From the NCBI GenBank assembly GCA_032620915.1, contig CP136052.1, positions 2,472,001-2,536,000 on the forward strand: a DNA stretch of 64,000 bases, given 5' to 3'. Every line of letters begins with the position of its first letter. Positions within the stretch are counted from its first letter, which is position 1. A model generated the notes under the pieces. It did not search any database, had not been told where the DNA came from, and saw nothing but the letters and a program-made list of their open reading frames with translations. Below are positions 35,798-46,548 of this stretch, in pieces. The translations under genes and the position numbers were made by a program. Source of the stretch: Oscillospiraceae bacterium NTUH-002-81. Its GTDB lineage: Bacteria; Bacillota; Clostridia; Lachnospirales; Lachnospiraceae.

Positions 35798-37675
35798 ATG
35801 GGCAAGAATTGCAAAACCCTTTCCCTTATGCTTGCGATCGTGACAGTTCTCCTGTCCGGGATCTTCCTGTATCGTTATTATATCCAGCAGGCACTCTACA
35901 AAGAAAACTCAGCCCATCTGCTTGCCACTTACACGCAGGTCAACCGGACTTTCACCCTGTTTGCCCAGCGCAACTGGAATGTGTTGTCCGACTGGGATGC
36001 AAATCTGCAATACATTACAGATTCCGGAAATATAGAAACCGCATGGCGGGAATTTGCAAACCGCAAAAGCAGCTGGCAGTACAGTGATTTCTATATGTTC
36101 AACGAAAACTGTGATTATCTCACAGCCAGTGACCGAAAAGGAACTGCTGACAGTATCCGGAATGTATTTCAAAAAATGTACGCATCCGGACAGGCAGTCA
36201 TCTCTGATTACACAGCCAGCAACGGAAAGCATAAGGTTGTATTTGCAGTTCCGCTAAGTAAATCATTTACACCGGATAACGTAAGCTATACCGGAGTTGC
36301 CGTAAGCTATGATGTCAGTACCGTTGAAAACATGATTTCCGATAATGTATACGGAGATAAGAGCAGCTGCTATCTGGTCAATGCCAGAGGCAGTGTCATC
36401 CTTTCCCTGGAGTCCCAGTCCACATTTCTGGCAGGGCAGGATAATCTGTTTACCTATTTAAAAAATAACGCTGTTTTTTCTGAGAATACCTTTGCCGTTA
36501 TGCAGCGCAATCTTGAGCAAACGACCGAAGGAAGTGCCGCATTTCACAGCAACGGCCATTCCTATTATCTGGTTTATCAGCCCGTCGGCATCAACGACTG
36601 GAGTATTATCGGCATTGTACAGGCAGATGCTGTGAATTCTGCTGACCAGCGGATCCTGCGCCTTACGCTGGCAATGATCTCTGCCCTGGCCGTCTGTCTT
36701 CTTCTCCTGCTTTTGCGACTTGCCACATTACATACCAGTTTGAAACTGCAGCACCAGAAAGCAATGCATGAAGCACTGAAAAAGCAAAAAGAACAGACCG
36801 ATCAGCTGTTTTGGGGCATGACGCAGCTTGTAGACCGCTATGCGGTGGTGGATCTGGTCAATGCGCGTTATGAATATCATGAGTACATCCGTGATGAGGA
36901 TCTGTATTCCCACACCGGAGCCTATCAGGAGCTGATCGATGCAATAACCCGAAAATATGTCATATTATCGGATACGGAAAATATGAAGATAAACCAGCTG
37001 TTAGACAAAGACTATCTGCAAAAGGTTCTTCGCAAAGGAAACGGTATCCTGAAAATAGAGTATGGCGGACGCACCGAAAACGTCTATATGATCATGAATG
37101 TGGTTGCCGTAGAATGGGACGAAAATGACATTCCGCTAAAGGTCATGATGATCGCACAGGATATTGGCAAACGTCATGAACTTGAGAATCTTGCAAACAC
37201 CGATGGTCTGACAGGATTATTCAATGAACGGTATTTCAGCCGCGTTCTGCATCAGAAGGAGCAGCAAAAGCTCCCCTTTGTCCTCTACTATCTTGATCTG
37301 GATCATTTTAAACCGGTCAATGATACTTACGGACACGACACAGGGGACAAACTGTTAAAAGAGGTTGCAAGACGCCTTCAGGAATGTAGCCGCAATAACG
37401 ATCTTGCCTTCCGCATCGGAGGCGACGAATTTGCCCTGATCATCAGCGCCAACATGCCGGAGCCTCTTTGCAGGCAAACAAAAGACCGGATCATCCGGTC
37501 CCTGGTCTGTCCCTATATCATCGACGACAAGACATTAACGATCGGAGCCAGCTGCGGGTATGCCATCTATCCGCTGGAATCCGAAGACACCAGTAAGATC
37601 CGTATCCTTGCCGATCAGCGGATGTATGCGGAAAAGGAACAGAACCATCAGAAAACGGAGTCTCCTGCCCGGTAA
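35798..37675 (+). CDS. Membrane diguanylate cyclase with extracytoplasmic sensor
   Basis: 625 aa. Transmembrane segments at about 10-28 and 286-309 enclose a roughly 250-residue outside region of the dCache type. A PAS-like region and a C-terminal GGDEF domain follow (IGGDEFAL near 541). An RxxD product-inhibition site (RNND) lies five residues before the motif. It should make cyclic di-GMP in response to an external ligand. Start 35798 has AAGGGGGG upstream; the upstream reading from 35720 crosses the promoter (TGC-TATAAT, 35735-35743). Confidence 0.88.
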   Translation: MGKNCKTLSLMLAIVTVLLSGIFLYRYYIQQALYKENSAHLLATYTQVNRTFTLFAQRNWNVLSDWDANLQYITDSGNIETAWREFANRKSSWQYSDFYMFNENCDYLTASDRKGTADSIRNVFQKMYASGQAVISDYTASNGKHKVVFAVPLSKSFTPDNVSYTGVAVSYDVSTVENMISDNVYGDKSSCYLVNARGSVILSLESQSTFLAGQDNLFTYLKNNAVFSENTFAVMQRNLEQTTEGSAAFHSNGHSYYLVYQPVGINDWSIIGIVQADAVNSADQRILRLTLAMISALAVCLLLLLLRLATLHTSLKLQHQKAMHEALKKQKEQTDQLFWGMTQLVDRYAVVDLVNARYEYHEYIRDEDLYSHTGAYQELIDAITRKYVILSDTENMKINQLLDKDYLQKVLRKGNGILKIEYGGRTENVYMIMNVVAVEWDENDIPLKVMMIAQDIGKRHELENLANTDGLTGLFNERYFSRVLHQKEQQKLPFVLYYLDLDHFKPVNDTYGHDTGDKLLKEVARRLQECSRNNDLAFRIGGDEFALIISANMPEPLCRQTKDRIIRSLVCPYIIDDKTLTIGASCGYAIYPLESEDTSKIRILADQRMYAEKEQNHQKTESPAR

Positions 37676-37694
37676 CGGAGACTCCGTTTTCTGC
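37652..37694. terminator. Bidirectional terminator between two converging c-di-GMP genes
   Basis: AAAACGGAGTCTCC (37652-37665) pairs perfectly with GGAGACTCCGTTTT (37677-37690). A and T ends serve both directions. It overlaps the end of the upstream gene. Confidence 0.9.
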
Positions 37695-37696
37695 CT

Positions 37697-39611
37697 TTAT
37701 GCTTTTTTCTGTAATAATGCCAGCAGATCTTTTTCCGGAAGCGGTCTGGAAAAATAATAACCCTGAATCATATCAACCCCCCAGCGGCTGATCAGTTCTA
37801 CCTCTTCTTCTGTTTCCACCCCTTCAGAAACGATATGGTAATTCATTCTATGGAAAGTCCCGACAATACTCTGATAGAACATGGCACGCTTTTCATTGCA
37901 GCAAATATCAAAAAGAAGCGACCGGTCAAGCTTGATCGTAGAAAACGGAAGTCTCATAACTGTATTCAGATTCGCATATCCGGAGCCGAAATCATCCAGA
38001 CAAAGCCGGATACCTGCAGCCGAAAACTCATCCACAACCTTTCTGATGCTTACATTGTATTCTGTCGCGACCGTCTCGGTAATCTCAAACTGGATCCAGT
38101 TATGGGGAATTTCAAATGCATCCATCATCTGGATAAAATGGCTGCTGCAATCATTTTTCATCAGATCCAAAGCAGACAGATTAACCTTCACATTCAGGAG
38201 CTGATCCATCAGCCACCTGTTCTCGCTTAAAAATCTGCAGACACGGCAGAACTGCAGATCCGTAATCTGTTCGATCATATGATTCTTTTCCGCGATCTGA
38301 ATAAACACATCCGGTGCAATCCAGCCAAGTTGCGGGTGATGCAGGCGGCTCAGTGCTTCCAGCGTAATAAATTGCTTCTCTCTTGTGGAATATACCGGCT
38401 GATAGTAAATTTCAAAAAGATTCTCGGTAATTGCTGTGTGTAAAAACTGCTCTACCTTTTTATTATACAGAAATCCATTCAGTGTCTGACGGTCATCCTG
38501 TATCACTTCCGTCACACCGCTTTGAGGTGCCAAAGATTCCAGATATTCCGCATACTCCAGTACAAGGCCGCTGTCCCCCAGTTTTTCCGCATTAATGATA
38601 CCGCTTAAGATCACAGGCATTGTAATATTCTTCTGTTCCACATCTGCTTTCCTGCTCACATCAAACATCTGTTTCAGCTGTGCAAGATAATACTCATATT
38701 CTTCCAGGGAACCGGTCAGCACCAGAAAACGTTTTTCCGGTAATGCGGAACACCTTTTTCCCGCATAATTCCGCAAGTCTTCCGGCCGTCAGCTGTAACA
38801 TATGATCGCCGCCCTGGATCCCTGTAATTTTATTGATATGTTTCAGCCGGTAAAGATACACAGTAATAATATGGAATGCTTTTCCTCCCGCGATCAGCTC
38901 ATTGCTTTTTCTGGTTAAATAAAAATGATTGTATACTCCGGTAAGGCTGTCCATATTGGCACGGGGATTGTTGATGGTGATAAACAGAGCCAGTATTCCA
39001 AGGCTCAGGCCGAATCCGGTTGTCAGGATCGGGTGATATAACAGCTGAATGACGACTCCTCCACCAGATAATACAAGTATCTCCAGCAGTACTTTAATCT
39101 TTCGCGCTCCAAGATCTTTTCTCCAGTGCATCGCAAGCATCATGGCAGCCAGCAAATGGCAGATCGTACTGTAATACATCAGCATATACCACGGCCCCTT
39201 TACATAGCCTGCTGATACATCAAAATAAAACAGTTTTCCGGTAAACGGATTGGTCAGCACAATTCCCGCAAGCACAAGCGTTGGAAATCCGGACAGCCAC
39301 ATTTTTTTAAGCGAAACGATTTTATGATCATGCAATGTCCGGATATAACAGATCAGGATAAACGGAAGCAATGCCTGAAGCAGATAAAAAACAGTGGTTG
39401 CAAGCGTCGCAGCTATTCCAAAATCACTGTTTTCGGATGTAATATAATAATTGCTGATAAGTTCAGCGACCACATCCATACTTCCCAAAATCGCAAAGAA
39501 AAGAAATACCTGATTATTCAGATCCTCTGCTCTTTTCTGTCCCAGAAAATACCACAGAACCAACAACAATATAACCATTGCCGCGATCAGAAAATCTATG
39601 TTATAAACCAT
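37697..39611 (-). CDS. Membrane GGDEF-like/EAL protein, frame-broken
   Basis: About 637 aa when joined. The N-terminal half (39611 down to about 38950) is a multi-helix membrane region. A degenerate GGDEF-like domain without a GGDEF motif follows, then an EAL phosphodiesterase domain with LEALSRL, VNLSALDL, EITETVA, LDDFGSGYANL, IKLDRSLL and EGVETEEE. These metal and catalytic residues look complete, so it should hydrolyse c-di-GMP. The frame breaks in RITGKTF at A5 (38732-38736) or T4 (38726-38729), both read in the coding strand; dropping one base restores FLVLTGSLEEY. Confidence 0.85.
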
Positions 39612-39630
39612 ACCTGTCCTCCACTGATTG

Positions 39631-41279
39631 TCATATTATTTCATGCAACATCCGGTCTGCCTGTGCCTTCCAGTCACTGACAGACTGAAGGACGCCGTCT
39701 TCTTTTCTCAGATAGCTGTATCCAAACCTCAACCGGACACGATATCTGCTTTCCGGCTCTTTTTTTCATTTCATTTTTAACAGATGTTTCCCATTCCTGC
39801 GGCTGTATCTGCGGATTGGTTATAATGACTGCAAACTCATTCCCCTCAGTCCGATAACAATCCGCCTCCTGCCCTGCAATATCCCCTGCCGTCCGAAGAC
39901 AGCGTGCAGTTCGGATAACCGCTTCATCTCCCACCTGCATTCCATAACGATCATTGATGTTTTTCAGTCCTTTCATATCTACAAACAAAAGCAGTGCATT
40001 TTCAAGTAATATTGCCTCCTCCTGAATCTCCTCCAGACGGTTTTCAAATGCCTTTCTGTTTTTCAGCCCCGTCATCCGGTCTTCCAAAGACATTCTTTCA
40101 TAAACAGCCTGTTCCAGACGAAACTGAATATCACCGGATACCTTATTCAGCAATCCTCCAAACAGGATAGCGATGAATAACAGAATTCCAAACCGAAATA
40201 CAGCATCATACCAGTAAATAGAAAATATCCAATACAGAACAAGCGCGAGCAGGCCACTGATCCCTAACACCCCAAACGCCTTCAGGCACAGTTCCAATTC
40301 CTGCTCCCGTTCTCTTCGATATTCCTTCCACAAAAGGAGGAGCATCGCCACCACTCCGGTAAATAGCACAAGATGCGTGATAAACAGCATATGGATAAAC
40401 GGAATGGCAAATACAACATGAAGGATCCCCTGCAAAATGGCATTTCCATACAACAGAAAAACCCATATTTCAGGAACCCACTGCACGTTTTTTTCTTACC
40501 GTGTTTTGTACAAAACGCAGCATGGGAACAGACATGAGCATAAACGCATAAAAGGAAATCAAGGTTCCTGCCGCAGTCTGTCTGCCATACATCTGATACA
40601 TGCCGGAATCCAGTATACACCAGAAATCACATAAAATCAGAAAATATGCCACATTAAGGAATCGTTTCTCCTCAATCTGGCGGTGCCTGATATACAGATA
40701 TATGATTACAGAAGCAACCCCCAGTCCCAGCATACCCAACATTATCAGAACAGAAAAGAAAGCCTCCTTCACGTGGTTCCTGATAACAGCAGCGAAGCTT
40801 CCGATTATGGGTGCCTGTATGTACAGCTGTCCATTTTTCTTGCCTTCATAGATCAGGCATACCGGCTCCTGCCCGGTCTCTTTCGGCAGGAAAACATCCG
40901 CCCAGATTTTTCCCTGCATCTGCAGGTTCTTCTGAAATTCCTGATTTCTGTATTGATAAAGAACCTGATCACCCATACAGATTTCCAGATGATGCTCTAC
41001 CCCTCTTGTTGAAATAACCATCCCCACATCCAATGCGGAAAGCGTATCGTTATAAAGCATGACTTTTCCATCGGTATCTGCCATAACCGTACCAGGAAGC
41101 TGCAAATTGATCCGTTCCCCATCCCGGAGCTGATACCATCCACTTCCAAGGGAATAAACCGCACTTCGCTCATCCATTGTTTCCGGCTGATAAAATGCTT
41201 TTGCCAAAAGAGCCAGAAGCACCAGAACAATCATTATGCATATCACTTCTGCTCTTTTCCATTTTCCGCCTTTCTCCAT
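39631..41279 (-). CDS. Membrane sensor with GGDEF-like domain, twice frame-broken
   Basis: About 548 aa when joined. A signal anchor, an outside beta-rich domain (about 40-185), six or seven transmembrane helices (7TMR-DISM-like) and a C-terminal GGDEF-family domain whose motif reads EGNEF, so activity is doubtful. Two breaks, both at T7 runs (40488-40494 and 39760-39766). Removing one base from each gives FVQNTVRKKNVQWVPEIW and MKKEPESRYRVRLRFGYSYL, the latter ending in a normal GGDEF C-terminus and stop at 39631. Start 41279 follows GAAAGGGG. It lies 20 bp upstream of the EAL gene, so the two may act together. Confidence 0.8.
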
Positions 41280-41338
41280 AATGAGTCCCCTTTCTGCGGT
41301 ATCTTCACTTCTTTTTTCTGTAATCCATCCATATGGTT

Positions 41339-41554
41339 TTATTCCTTTTTCATCCGGTCGAACCGGCTCTGCAGCTTCTGCTTCCTTGCCGCAGTTGCTG
41401 CCGGATCCGGCAGAGCCAGTATGCCGTCCCATACCACAACAGTGCCGTCCTGGGGGCGTGTCTTAAAGCACGTCACCGACAGCTCTATATTTGTGCCATC
41501 CTCCTGTTCACAGATTACCCTGTTCCCCTCTGTACGGTCTACAATTAATCGCAT
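41339..41554 (-). CDS. DUF3006-family small protein
   Basis: 71 aa (MRLIVDRTEGNRVICEQEDG), a small beta-barrel-like protein typical of DUF3006. Its C-terminus is basic. DUF3006 genes are commonly found next to ComEC-like beta-lactamase-fold hydrolases, as here. Start 41554 has GCAGGTGA upstream; the longer reading to 41614 is less likely. Confidence 0.75.
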   Translation of the reverse strand: MRLIVDRTEGNRVICEQEDGTNIELSVTCFKTRPQDGTVVVWDGILALPDPAATAARKQKLQSRFDRMKKE

Positions 41555-41680
41555 ATGATCACCTGCCCTCTTCTGTTCTTTTGATATCGGTATCCTTTCA
41601 TCTGTTTTTTGCATTCTCCCGACATTCGGGAAGCATCAGATCCTTCCCTGCACCTTCGCTTCCTGTAAAGCCGCTGCCAG

Positions 41681-42577
41681 CTATCTGCCTGCAGAAAAGG
41701 TCAGGCTTTTCCCGTCACTTGTGGCAACAATGGTGCCCTGTTCATCCGTGCGGAACACCTGAATGCCTCTCTTTTCAAAGGCTTCCAGCGTCTCCTTATG
41801 GGGATGTCCGTAGGAATTGTCTTTTCCGCAGGAGATTACCGCATATGTCGGCTGTACCGCATCCAGCATCTGCCCTGTATTTGAAGTGGAGCTGCCATGA
41901 TGGGCCGCTTTCCACACGTCTCCCTGCAGGTTTTCACCGGAGGCAAGCATGTCTGCTTCCGCCTCTTTTTCTGCATCACCGGTCATAACGAAGCTGGTAT
42001 CCCCGTAGACCAGCCGTATCCCCACAGACCAGTTATTCAACTCGTCTTTGTAGTCTTTTCCCTCACAGGGTGCGATAATTGTAAATCCCGCATCTCCCAG
42101 AGAATAGTCATCCCCCTGATGCGCCGTTGTCACAGAAAGATCCTTCTCTTCCACGGCATCCAGCACATCCTCAAAAGTCTTCGTTGTATGGATCTTATCC
42201 GGCAAAATGACTTCTTTTACATTCAGCTGCCGGATCACATCGTCCAGTCCTCCGATATGATCTTCATGCGGATGGGTTCCGATCACATAATCCAGCGTTT
42301 CAATGCCCTGTGAACGAATATAGGATACCACTGACGCTCCTGCCTCATTTGTCCCTGCATCAACCAGCATCGCAGCATCTGCGGTCTGGATCAGAATACT
42401 GTCTGCCTGTCCTACATCCAGGAAATGGACCTTCAGCTGTCCGTGCACTGCCGGAACAGAACTCTGTGCGCTGTCTTTGCGCAGGAAATCTGCCACCCCC
42501 AGCAACAGCATTATGGCTGCTGTTCCCAGCAACCGGCAAAACCACGCCTGTTTTCTTTGCTTTTGTTTTCTTCTCAT
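41681..42577 (-). CDS. ComEC/Rec2-like metallo-beta-lactamase-fold hydrolase
   Basis: 298 aa. An N-terminal membrane anchor (about 13-31) is followed by a metallo-beta-lactamase domain: VHFLDVGQADSILI, metal motif GTHPHEDHIGG, VMTGDAEKEAE and KAAHHGSSTSN. It corresponds to the stand-alone C-terminal domain of ComEC and probably acts outside the membrane as a nuclease or phosphodiesterase. The ComEC channel domain is absent, so DNA uptake is not implied. Confidence 0.85.
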   Translation of the reverse strand: MRRKQKQRKQAWFCRLLGTAAIMLLLGVADFLRKDSAQSSVPAVHGQLKVHFLDVGQADSILIQTADAAMLVDAGTNEAGASVVSYIRSQGIETLDYVIGTHPHEDHIGGLDDVIRQLNVKEVILPDKIHTTKTFEDVLDAVEEKDLSVTTAHQGDDYSLGDAGFTIIAPCEGKDYKDELNNWSVGIRLVYGDTSFVMTGDAEKEAEADMLASGENLQGDVWKAAHHGSSTSNTGQMLDAVQPTYAVISCGKDNSYGHPHKETLEAFEKRGIQVFRTDEQGTIVATSDGKSLTFSAGR

Positions 42578-42650
42578 TCTCCGTCGATCAGACTTCGTCC
42601 CGACCGTTCACTTCCTCCCGTCTAATGCCCACCGCTTTTCCTGTCATGCA

Positions 42651-42700
42651 AAAGAGCTGATTCTTTTTAAATGACCACACCTAAAAAGCACCAGCTCTTT
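42651..42700 (-). terminator. Terminator after the small lipoprotein gene
   Basis: AAAGAGCTG (42651-42659) pairs with CAGCTCTTT (42692-42700) around an inner CTTTTTA/TAAAAAG stem. Confidence 0.7.
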
Positions 42701-42735
42701 CCCGCTTTCACCGGACTGACATTCCGGATCGATGA

Positions 42736-43101
42736 TTATTTGTTTGCTTCTACAGACAGCACTTCCCCTTCAAACGGATCCACTTCTGATACGGTTCCTG
42801 TATAAGTTACCGTTACAGAATCCCCGACCTGTACTTTATCCAGACCTTCCGGTTTGTCTCCGCTGAACGTGAATGCATAGGAAGCGCCCTGGTCATCTGT
42901 CACAACAAACATAAAACTCTTAACCTCATCCAAAGTTCCGCTGATTGTGGATGCAGCTTCTGAACTCTCGGTTGACTCCTGCGCGGCAGTACTTTCCTGC
43001 GGTGCCTGGCTGCCATTTTGCTTTGATCCGCAGCCTACCATTGCGGTTGCACTGACTGCCATCACCAATATCATCGTTACAATTTTTTTCTTCATAATCA
43101 T
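42736..43101 (-). CDS. Small secreted lipoprotein
   Basis: 121 aa. Lipobox MVGC near residues 21-24, then a Ser/Glu/Ala-rich linker and a compact beta-type domain (VKSFMFVVTDDQGASYAFTF, VTVTYTG) that resembles an OB-like fold. No function can be assigned. RBS AAGGAGGC. Confidence 0.8.
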   Translation of the reverse strand: MIMKKKIVTMILVMAVSATAMVGCGSKQNGSQAPQESTAAQESTESSEAASTISGTLDEVKSFMFVVTDDQGASYAFTFSGDKPEGLDKVQVGDSVTVTYTGTVSEVDPFEGEVLSVEANK

Positions 43102-43242
43102 AGAGCCTCCTTATAGCTACTTTTTATATCTTTCTGTTATTAGACTCTGAATTATGCAAAAAAGTTTCAATTTTTAAAAAAATAATTCCAACTCTGAGAT
43201 TAAGATATCATATTCCCATTCAAAAATCCAGTTCTTTATCCG

Positions 43243-43272
43243 TTGGAATAAAGGGTCCTACTATGGTACAAT
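43243..43272 (+). promoter_or_regulatory. Promoter of the 79-aa protein gene
   Basis: TTGGAA (43243-43248), 18-bp spacer, TACAAT (43267-43272) preceded by TGG as an extended -10. Confidence 0.6.
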
Positions 43273-43311
43273 CAAAAGAAAAACAATATGCTTCAAAGGA
43301 GGTATTTACGA

Positions 43312-43551
43312 ATGGGAATCAATCCTTTAAAACTGATGCAGCTGAAGGACGCCTGGATGCAGTTTAACCGCCGGCACCCGAAGCTGGCGCCGTTTTTCCG
43401 GGCCATCCAGGCCAAAGCGTTAAAAGAAGGCACCGTAATTGAGATGAAGGTGACCACTCCCGAGGGAAAATCTCTCGTCGCCAGCATCCGTTTAACGGAA
43501 GCAGACATGGAATTGTTCCGCCAGGCAGCTGATTCTGTAAAAAACAACTAG
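43312..43551 (+). CDS. Small hypothetical protein
   Basis: 79 aa (MGINPLKLMQLKDAWMQFNR...), alpha-helical at the start with a beta-like segment EMKVTTPEGKSLVASIRL. Soluble, no signal peptide. A strong RBS (AAAGGAGGTA) and its own promoter support expression. Family not recognised. Confidence 0.75.
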   Translation: MGINPLKLMQLKDAWMQFNRRHPKLAPFFRAIQAKALKEGTVIEMKVTTPEGKSLVASIRLTEADMELFRQAADSVKNN

Positions 43552-43621
43552 TTTTTCGTTATTTTTTATAAACAAATCCCGTTTTTTGTATTTCTGTTAT
43601 GCACTTTTCACTTTTTTGTAT

Positions 43622-43652
43622 ATTCTAATCCCCTCTTTGTTCCCGTTAGAAT
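43622..43652. promoter_or_regulatory. Inverted repeat upstream of the MMPL exporter
   Basis: ATTCTAA (43622-43628) and TTAGAAT (43646-43652) with a 17-bp spacer, about 35 bp before the start codon. A possible operator for a dimeric regulator; none is encoded next to it. Confidence 0.45.
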
Positions 43653-43684
43653 AAAATTATCAACAAACACAGGGGGGGGATTTT

Positions 43685-45838
43685 ATGAAATTTGGGAAAT
43701 TTGTTGTCAAGTTTCACATACCGATTCTGATCGCTGCGCTGGTGCTTCTCATTCCGTCTGTCATCGGCATGCAGGCTACGCGCATCAACTACGATATGCT
43801 CAACTATCTGCCTGACGGCATGGACACGGTCACCGGCCAGGATCTTCTGCTGGAAGATTTTGGCAAGGGTGCTTTTTCTTTTATCATTGTGGAAAACATG
43901 CAGGGCAAAGATGTCATTTCGCTGAAGGAAAAGATTGCAGCCGTGCCCCATGCGGAGACCGTACTGTGGTATGACAGCTTTTCAGACCTGTCCATCCCCA
44001 TGCACATGCTGCCCCAAAAGATTTATGACGCCTTCAATGCTGGGGACAGCACCATGCTGGCCGTCTTTTTCGATACATCCACCTCATCGGACGACACCAT
44101 GGATGCCATCCGGGAAATCCGCTCCCTCACCGGCGAACACTGCTTTGTCTCCGGCATGTCCGCTCTCGTTACGGATTTAAAAGATCTGTGTGAAAAAGAG
44201 GAACCCATCTATGTAGGGCTGGCCGTGATCATGGCCTGCGCCGCCATGGTTCTTTTCCTGGACAACTGGATCATCCCTCTGATCTTTCTGGCCAGCATCG
44301 GCATGGCTATCCTGCTGAACATGGGCACAAACTATTTTCTCGGGGAGATCTCCTATCTGACAAAGGCTCTGTCCGCGGTGCTGCAGCTGGCTGTCACGAT
44401 GGACTATTCGATTTTCCTCTGGCACAGCTACAATGAGCACAAGGAAACCCACGCCGACAAAAAGGAGGCCATGGCAGAAGCAGTCAACGCCACCCTGTCC
44501 TCCGTGGTGGGCAGCTCTGTCACCACCGTGGCCGGTTTCATCGCCCTGTGCTTCATGAGCTTTACGCTGGGCAAGGATCTGGGCGTCGTCATGGCAAAAG
44601 GCGTCCTGCTGGGCGTGGTGGGCTGCGTCACCACCCTGCCGTCCCTGATCCTGGTGTTTGACCGGGTACTGCAGAAAACAAAGCACCGCTCTCTCATCCC
44701 GGACGCCGCCAAGCTGGCCCGGGGCGTGACGAAGCATTTCGCATGGCCGCTGGTGATCTTTGCCGTTTTGCTTGTTCCGGCGCTGTTCGGCTACCGCAAA
44801 ACCAACGAAGCTGTTTACTATGATCTGGGGGCCAGCCTGCCGGATTACATTCCCTACATCATCGCCAACGACCGGCTGCAGGAAAACTTTACGGTCGGCT
44901 CCACGCACATGGTGCTCACCGATTCGTCCATGACGGTAAAGGAAACCCAGGACATGATCCATGAGATGGAAGAGATTCCGGGCGTCAAATATGTGCTGGG
45001 CACCGATGCGGTACTGGGTCCCCGGATCCCGCGGCATATGCTGCCGGATAAACTGATGGAAACGCTGGAAAGCGAGCACTGGAAGCTGCTGCTCATCAAC
45101 TCGGAATACAAGACAGCCAGCGACGAGGTCAATGCCCAGCTGGATGCCATTACCGGCGTGCTGAAGCAGTATGATCCCACAGGTATGCTCATCGGAGAAG
45201 CACCCTGCACCAAGGATATGATCGAAGTGACCGACGAAGATTTCCGGGTGGTCAACACCATCTCTATTGCTGCCATTTTCATTATCATTGCCCTGGTAAC
45301 AAAGAGTATTTCCCTGCCGTTTATTCTTGTGGCAGTCATCGAATTTGCCATCTTCATCAACCTGGGACTGCCTTATTATACCAATACCTCCCTGCCCTTC
45401 ATCGCGCCGATCTGTATCAGTACGATCCAGCTGGGCGCCACCGTGGACTACGCCATTCTCATGACGACCCGGTATAAGCTGGAGCGAAGCAGCGGGCAGA
45501 GCAAAACAGATGCCGTGACCATCGCACTGGCAACATCTATCCCATCCGTTATCGTCAGCGCACTGGGGCTGTTTGCCGCCACCTTCGGCGTAGCCATTTA
45601 TTCGGACATTGATATCATCAGTTCCCTGTGCAATCTGATGGCCCGGGGCGCCATTGTCAGTATGTTCTGTGTTATCTTTATCCTGCCGTCCCTGTTCATG
45701 CTGCTGGATGGCCTGATCATCCACACAAGCATCGGATTCCGCCCGGCCTCCGCCACCAAAAAGGAAGCGGCACAACCGGACGGGGAGCAGCCTGTGGAAG
45801 GCATTCCTGTCACCATGACAAAAGCACATCATCTGTAA
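43685..45838 (+). CDS. MMPL/RND-family exporter
   Basis: 717 aa, two MMPL repeats, each with one transmembrane helix, a large outside domain and five helices. Proton-relay-type helices read MDYSIFLWHSYN and GATVDYAILMTTRY. It resembles the YdfJ/MmpL hydrophobic-compound exporters of Firmicutes. The Shine-Dalgarno region is a run of eight G (43672-43679). It is monocistronic and followed by a bidirectional terminator. Confidence 0.9.
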   Translation: MKFGKFVVKFHIPILIAALVLLIPSVIGMQATRINYDMLNYLPDGMDTVTGQDLLLEDFGKGAFSFIIVENMQGKDVISLKEKIAAVPHAETVLWYDSFSDLSIPMHMLPQKIYDAFNAGDSTMLAVFFDTSTSSDDTMDAIREIRSLTGEHCFVSGMSALVTDLKDLCEKEEPIYVGLAVIMACAAMVLFLDNWIIPLIFLASIGMAILLNMGTNYFLGEISYLTKALSAVLQLAVTMDYSIFLWHSYNEHKETHADKKEAMAEAVNATLSSVVGSSVTTVAGFIALCFMSFTLGKDLGVVMAKGVLLGVVGCVTTLPSLILVFDRVLQKTKHRSLIPDAAKLARGVTKHFAWPLVIFAVLLVPALFGYRKTNEAVYYDLGASLPDYIPYIIANDRLQENFTVGSTHMVLTDSSMTVKETQDMIHEMEEIPGVKYVLGTDAVLGPRIPRHMLPDKLMETLESEHWKLLLINSEYKTASDEVNAQLDAITGVLKQYDPTGMLIGEAPCTKDMIEVTDEDFRVVNTISIAAIFIIIALVTKSISLPFILVAVIEFAIFINLGLPYYTNTSLPFIAPICISTIQLGATVDYAILMTTRYKLERSSGQSKTDAVTIALATSIPSVIVSALGLFAATFGVAIYSDIDIISSLCNLMARGAIVSMFCVIFILPSLFMLLDGLIIHTSIGFRPASATKKEAAQPDGEQPVEGIPVTMTKAHHL

Positions 45839-45850
45839 CGCCGGACGGCA

Positions 45851-45886
45851 AAAGATCAGCTGAGGCTACTGCCCCAGCTGATCTTT
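45851..45886. terminator. Bidirectional terminator after the MMPL gene
   Basis: AAAGATCAGCTG (45851-45862) pairs perfectly with CAGCTGATCTTT (45875-45886). It overlaps the 3' end of the converging small-protein gene. Confidence 0.85.
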
Positions 45887-46297
45887 GTATTTCTCGTATA
45901 ATTCCATGGCCGCCTCGCTGTCCTCTGCGGAAAAATTTTCCTGGGCATACTGGATCAGCCCGTCGGTGTCTCCGCTCTCCACATAGCTCTTCACATCCTC
46001 CAGCGTCTCCTGGTCCGCGTTATCCGCAATGATCTCCTGCAGCTTCTCCTGGTCTGCCTCATCCATATTGCTGTATACCTGGCCAAGCACCGCCGCTGCA
46101 TCCCCGGTGGCTGTCCCGTCGGAGGATTCCGCCGCCTGCTGGGAAATCTGCTGCAGCACTGCACCTGCCGCCTTCTTCTTCACCGTTTTACCAAGCTGTC
46201 CGCCCCAGACCAATACTGCTGCCAGAATGATCAGCAGTACCACGATCAGGGTAAATACGGCCCGAAGGCCTTTGTGTTTTTTCTTTCTTCTGCCCAT
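45866..46297 (-). CDS. Hypothetical membrane-anchored acidic protein
   Basis: 143 aa. A basic cytoplasmic start (MGRRKKKHKG), one transmembrane helix (about 12-32), then an acidic helical region rich in Asp/Glu/Gln/Ala. RBS AAGGAGGGAATG. Family not recognised; its final codons form part of the terminator stem. Confidence 0.7.
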   Translation of the reverse strand: MGRRKKKHKGLRAVFTLIVVLLIILAAVLVWGGQLGKTVKKKAAGAVLQQISQQAAESSDGTATGDAAAVLGQVYSNMDEADQEKLQEIIADNADQETLEDVKSYVESGDTDGLIQYAQENFSAEDSEAAMELYEKYKDQLGQ

Positions 46298-46548
46298 TCC
46301 CTTATCATTCCCTCCTTTTCGGATTCTCTCATTCTAGCACAGAGCTTCCTTTCCCACAACTATCCTGTTCCTTACGATTTCATAAATTTTATCCATTCAT
46401 TTCTTCTGTTGCTTTTTCGTTTTTATTTATATTTTTCCTGTCTCCCCTATCCCCCCCCCGATATTTTTATTGTTTTTCGACAAATTTCATCTTGTATTTT
46501 TATATTTTTTTGGTAATATATAATTAAGAATCAAAGGGAGGCGAATTT

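Noticed and set aside
44177..45832. 551-codon open reading frame antisense to the MMPL exporter
   Set aside because: The sense strand encodes a clear MMPL protein. The antisense translation is His/Gly/Gln-rich with no family resemblance, a usual by-product of this codon usage.
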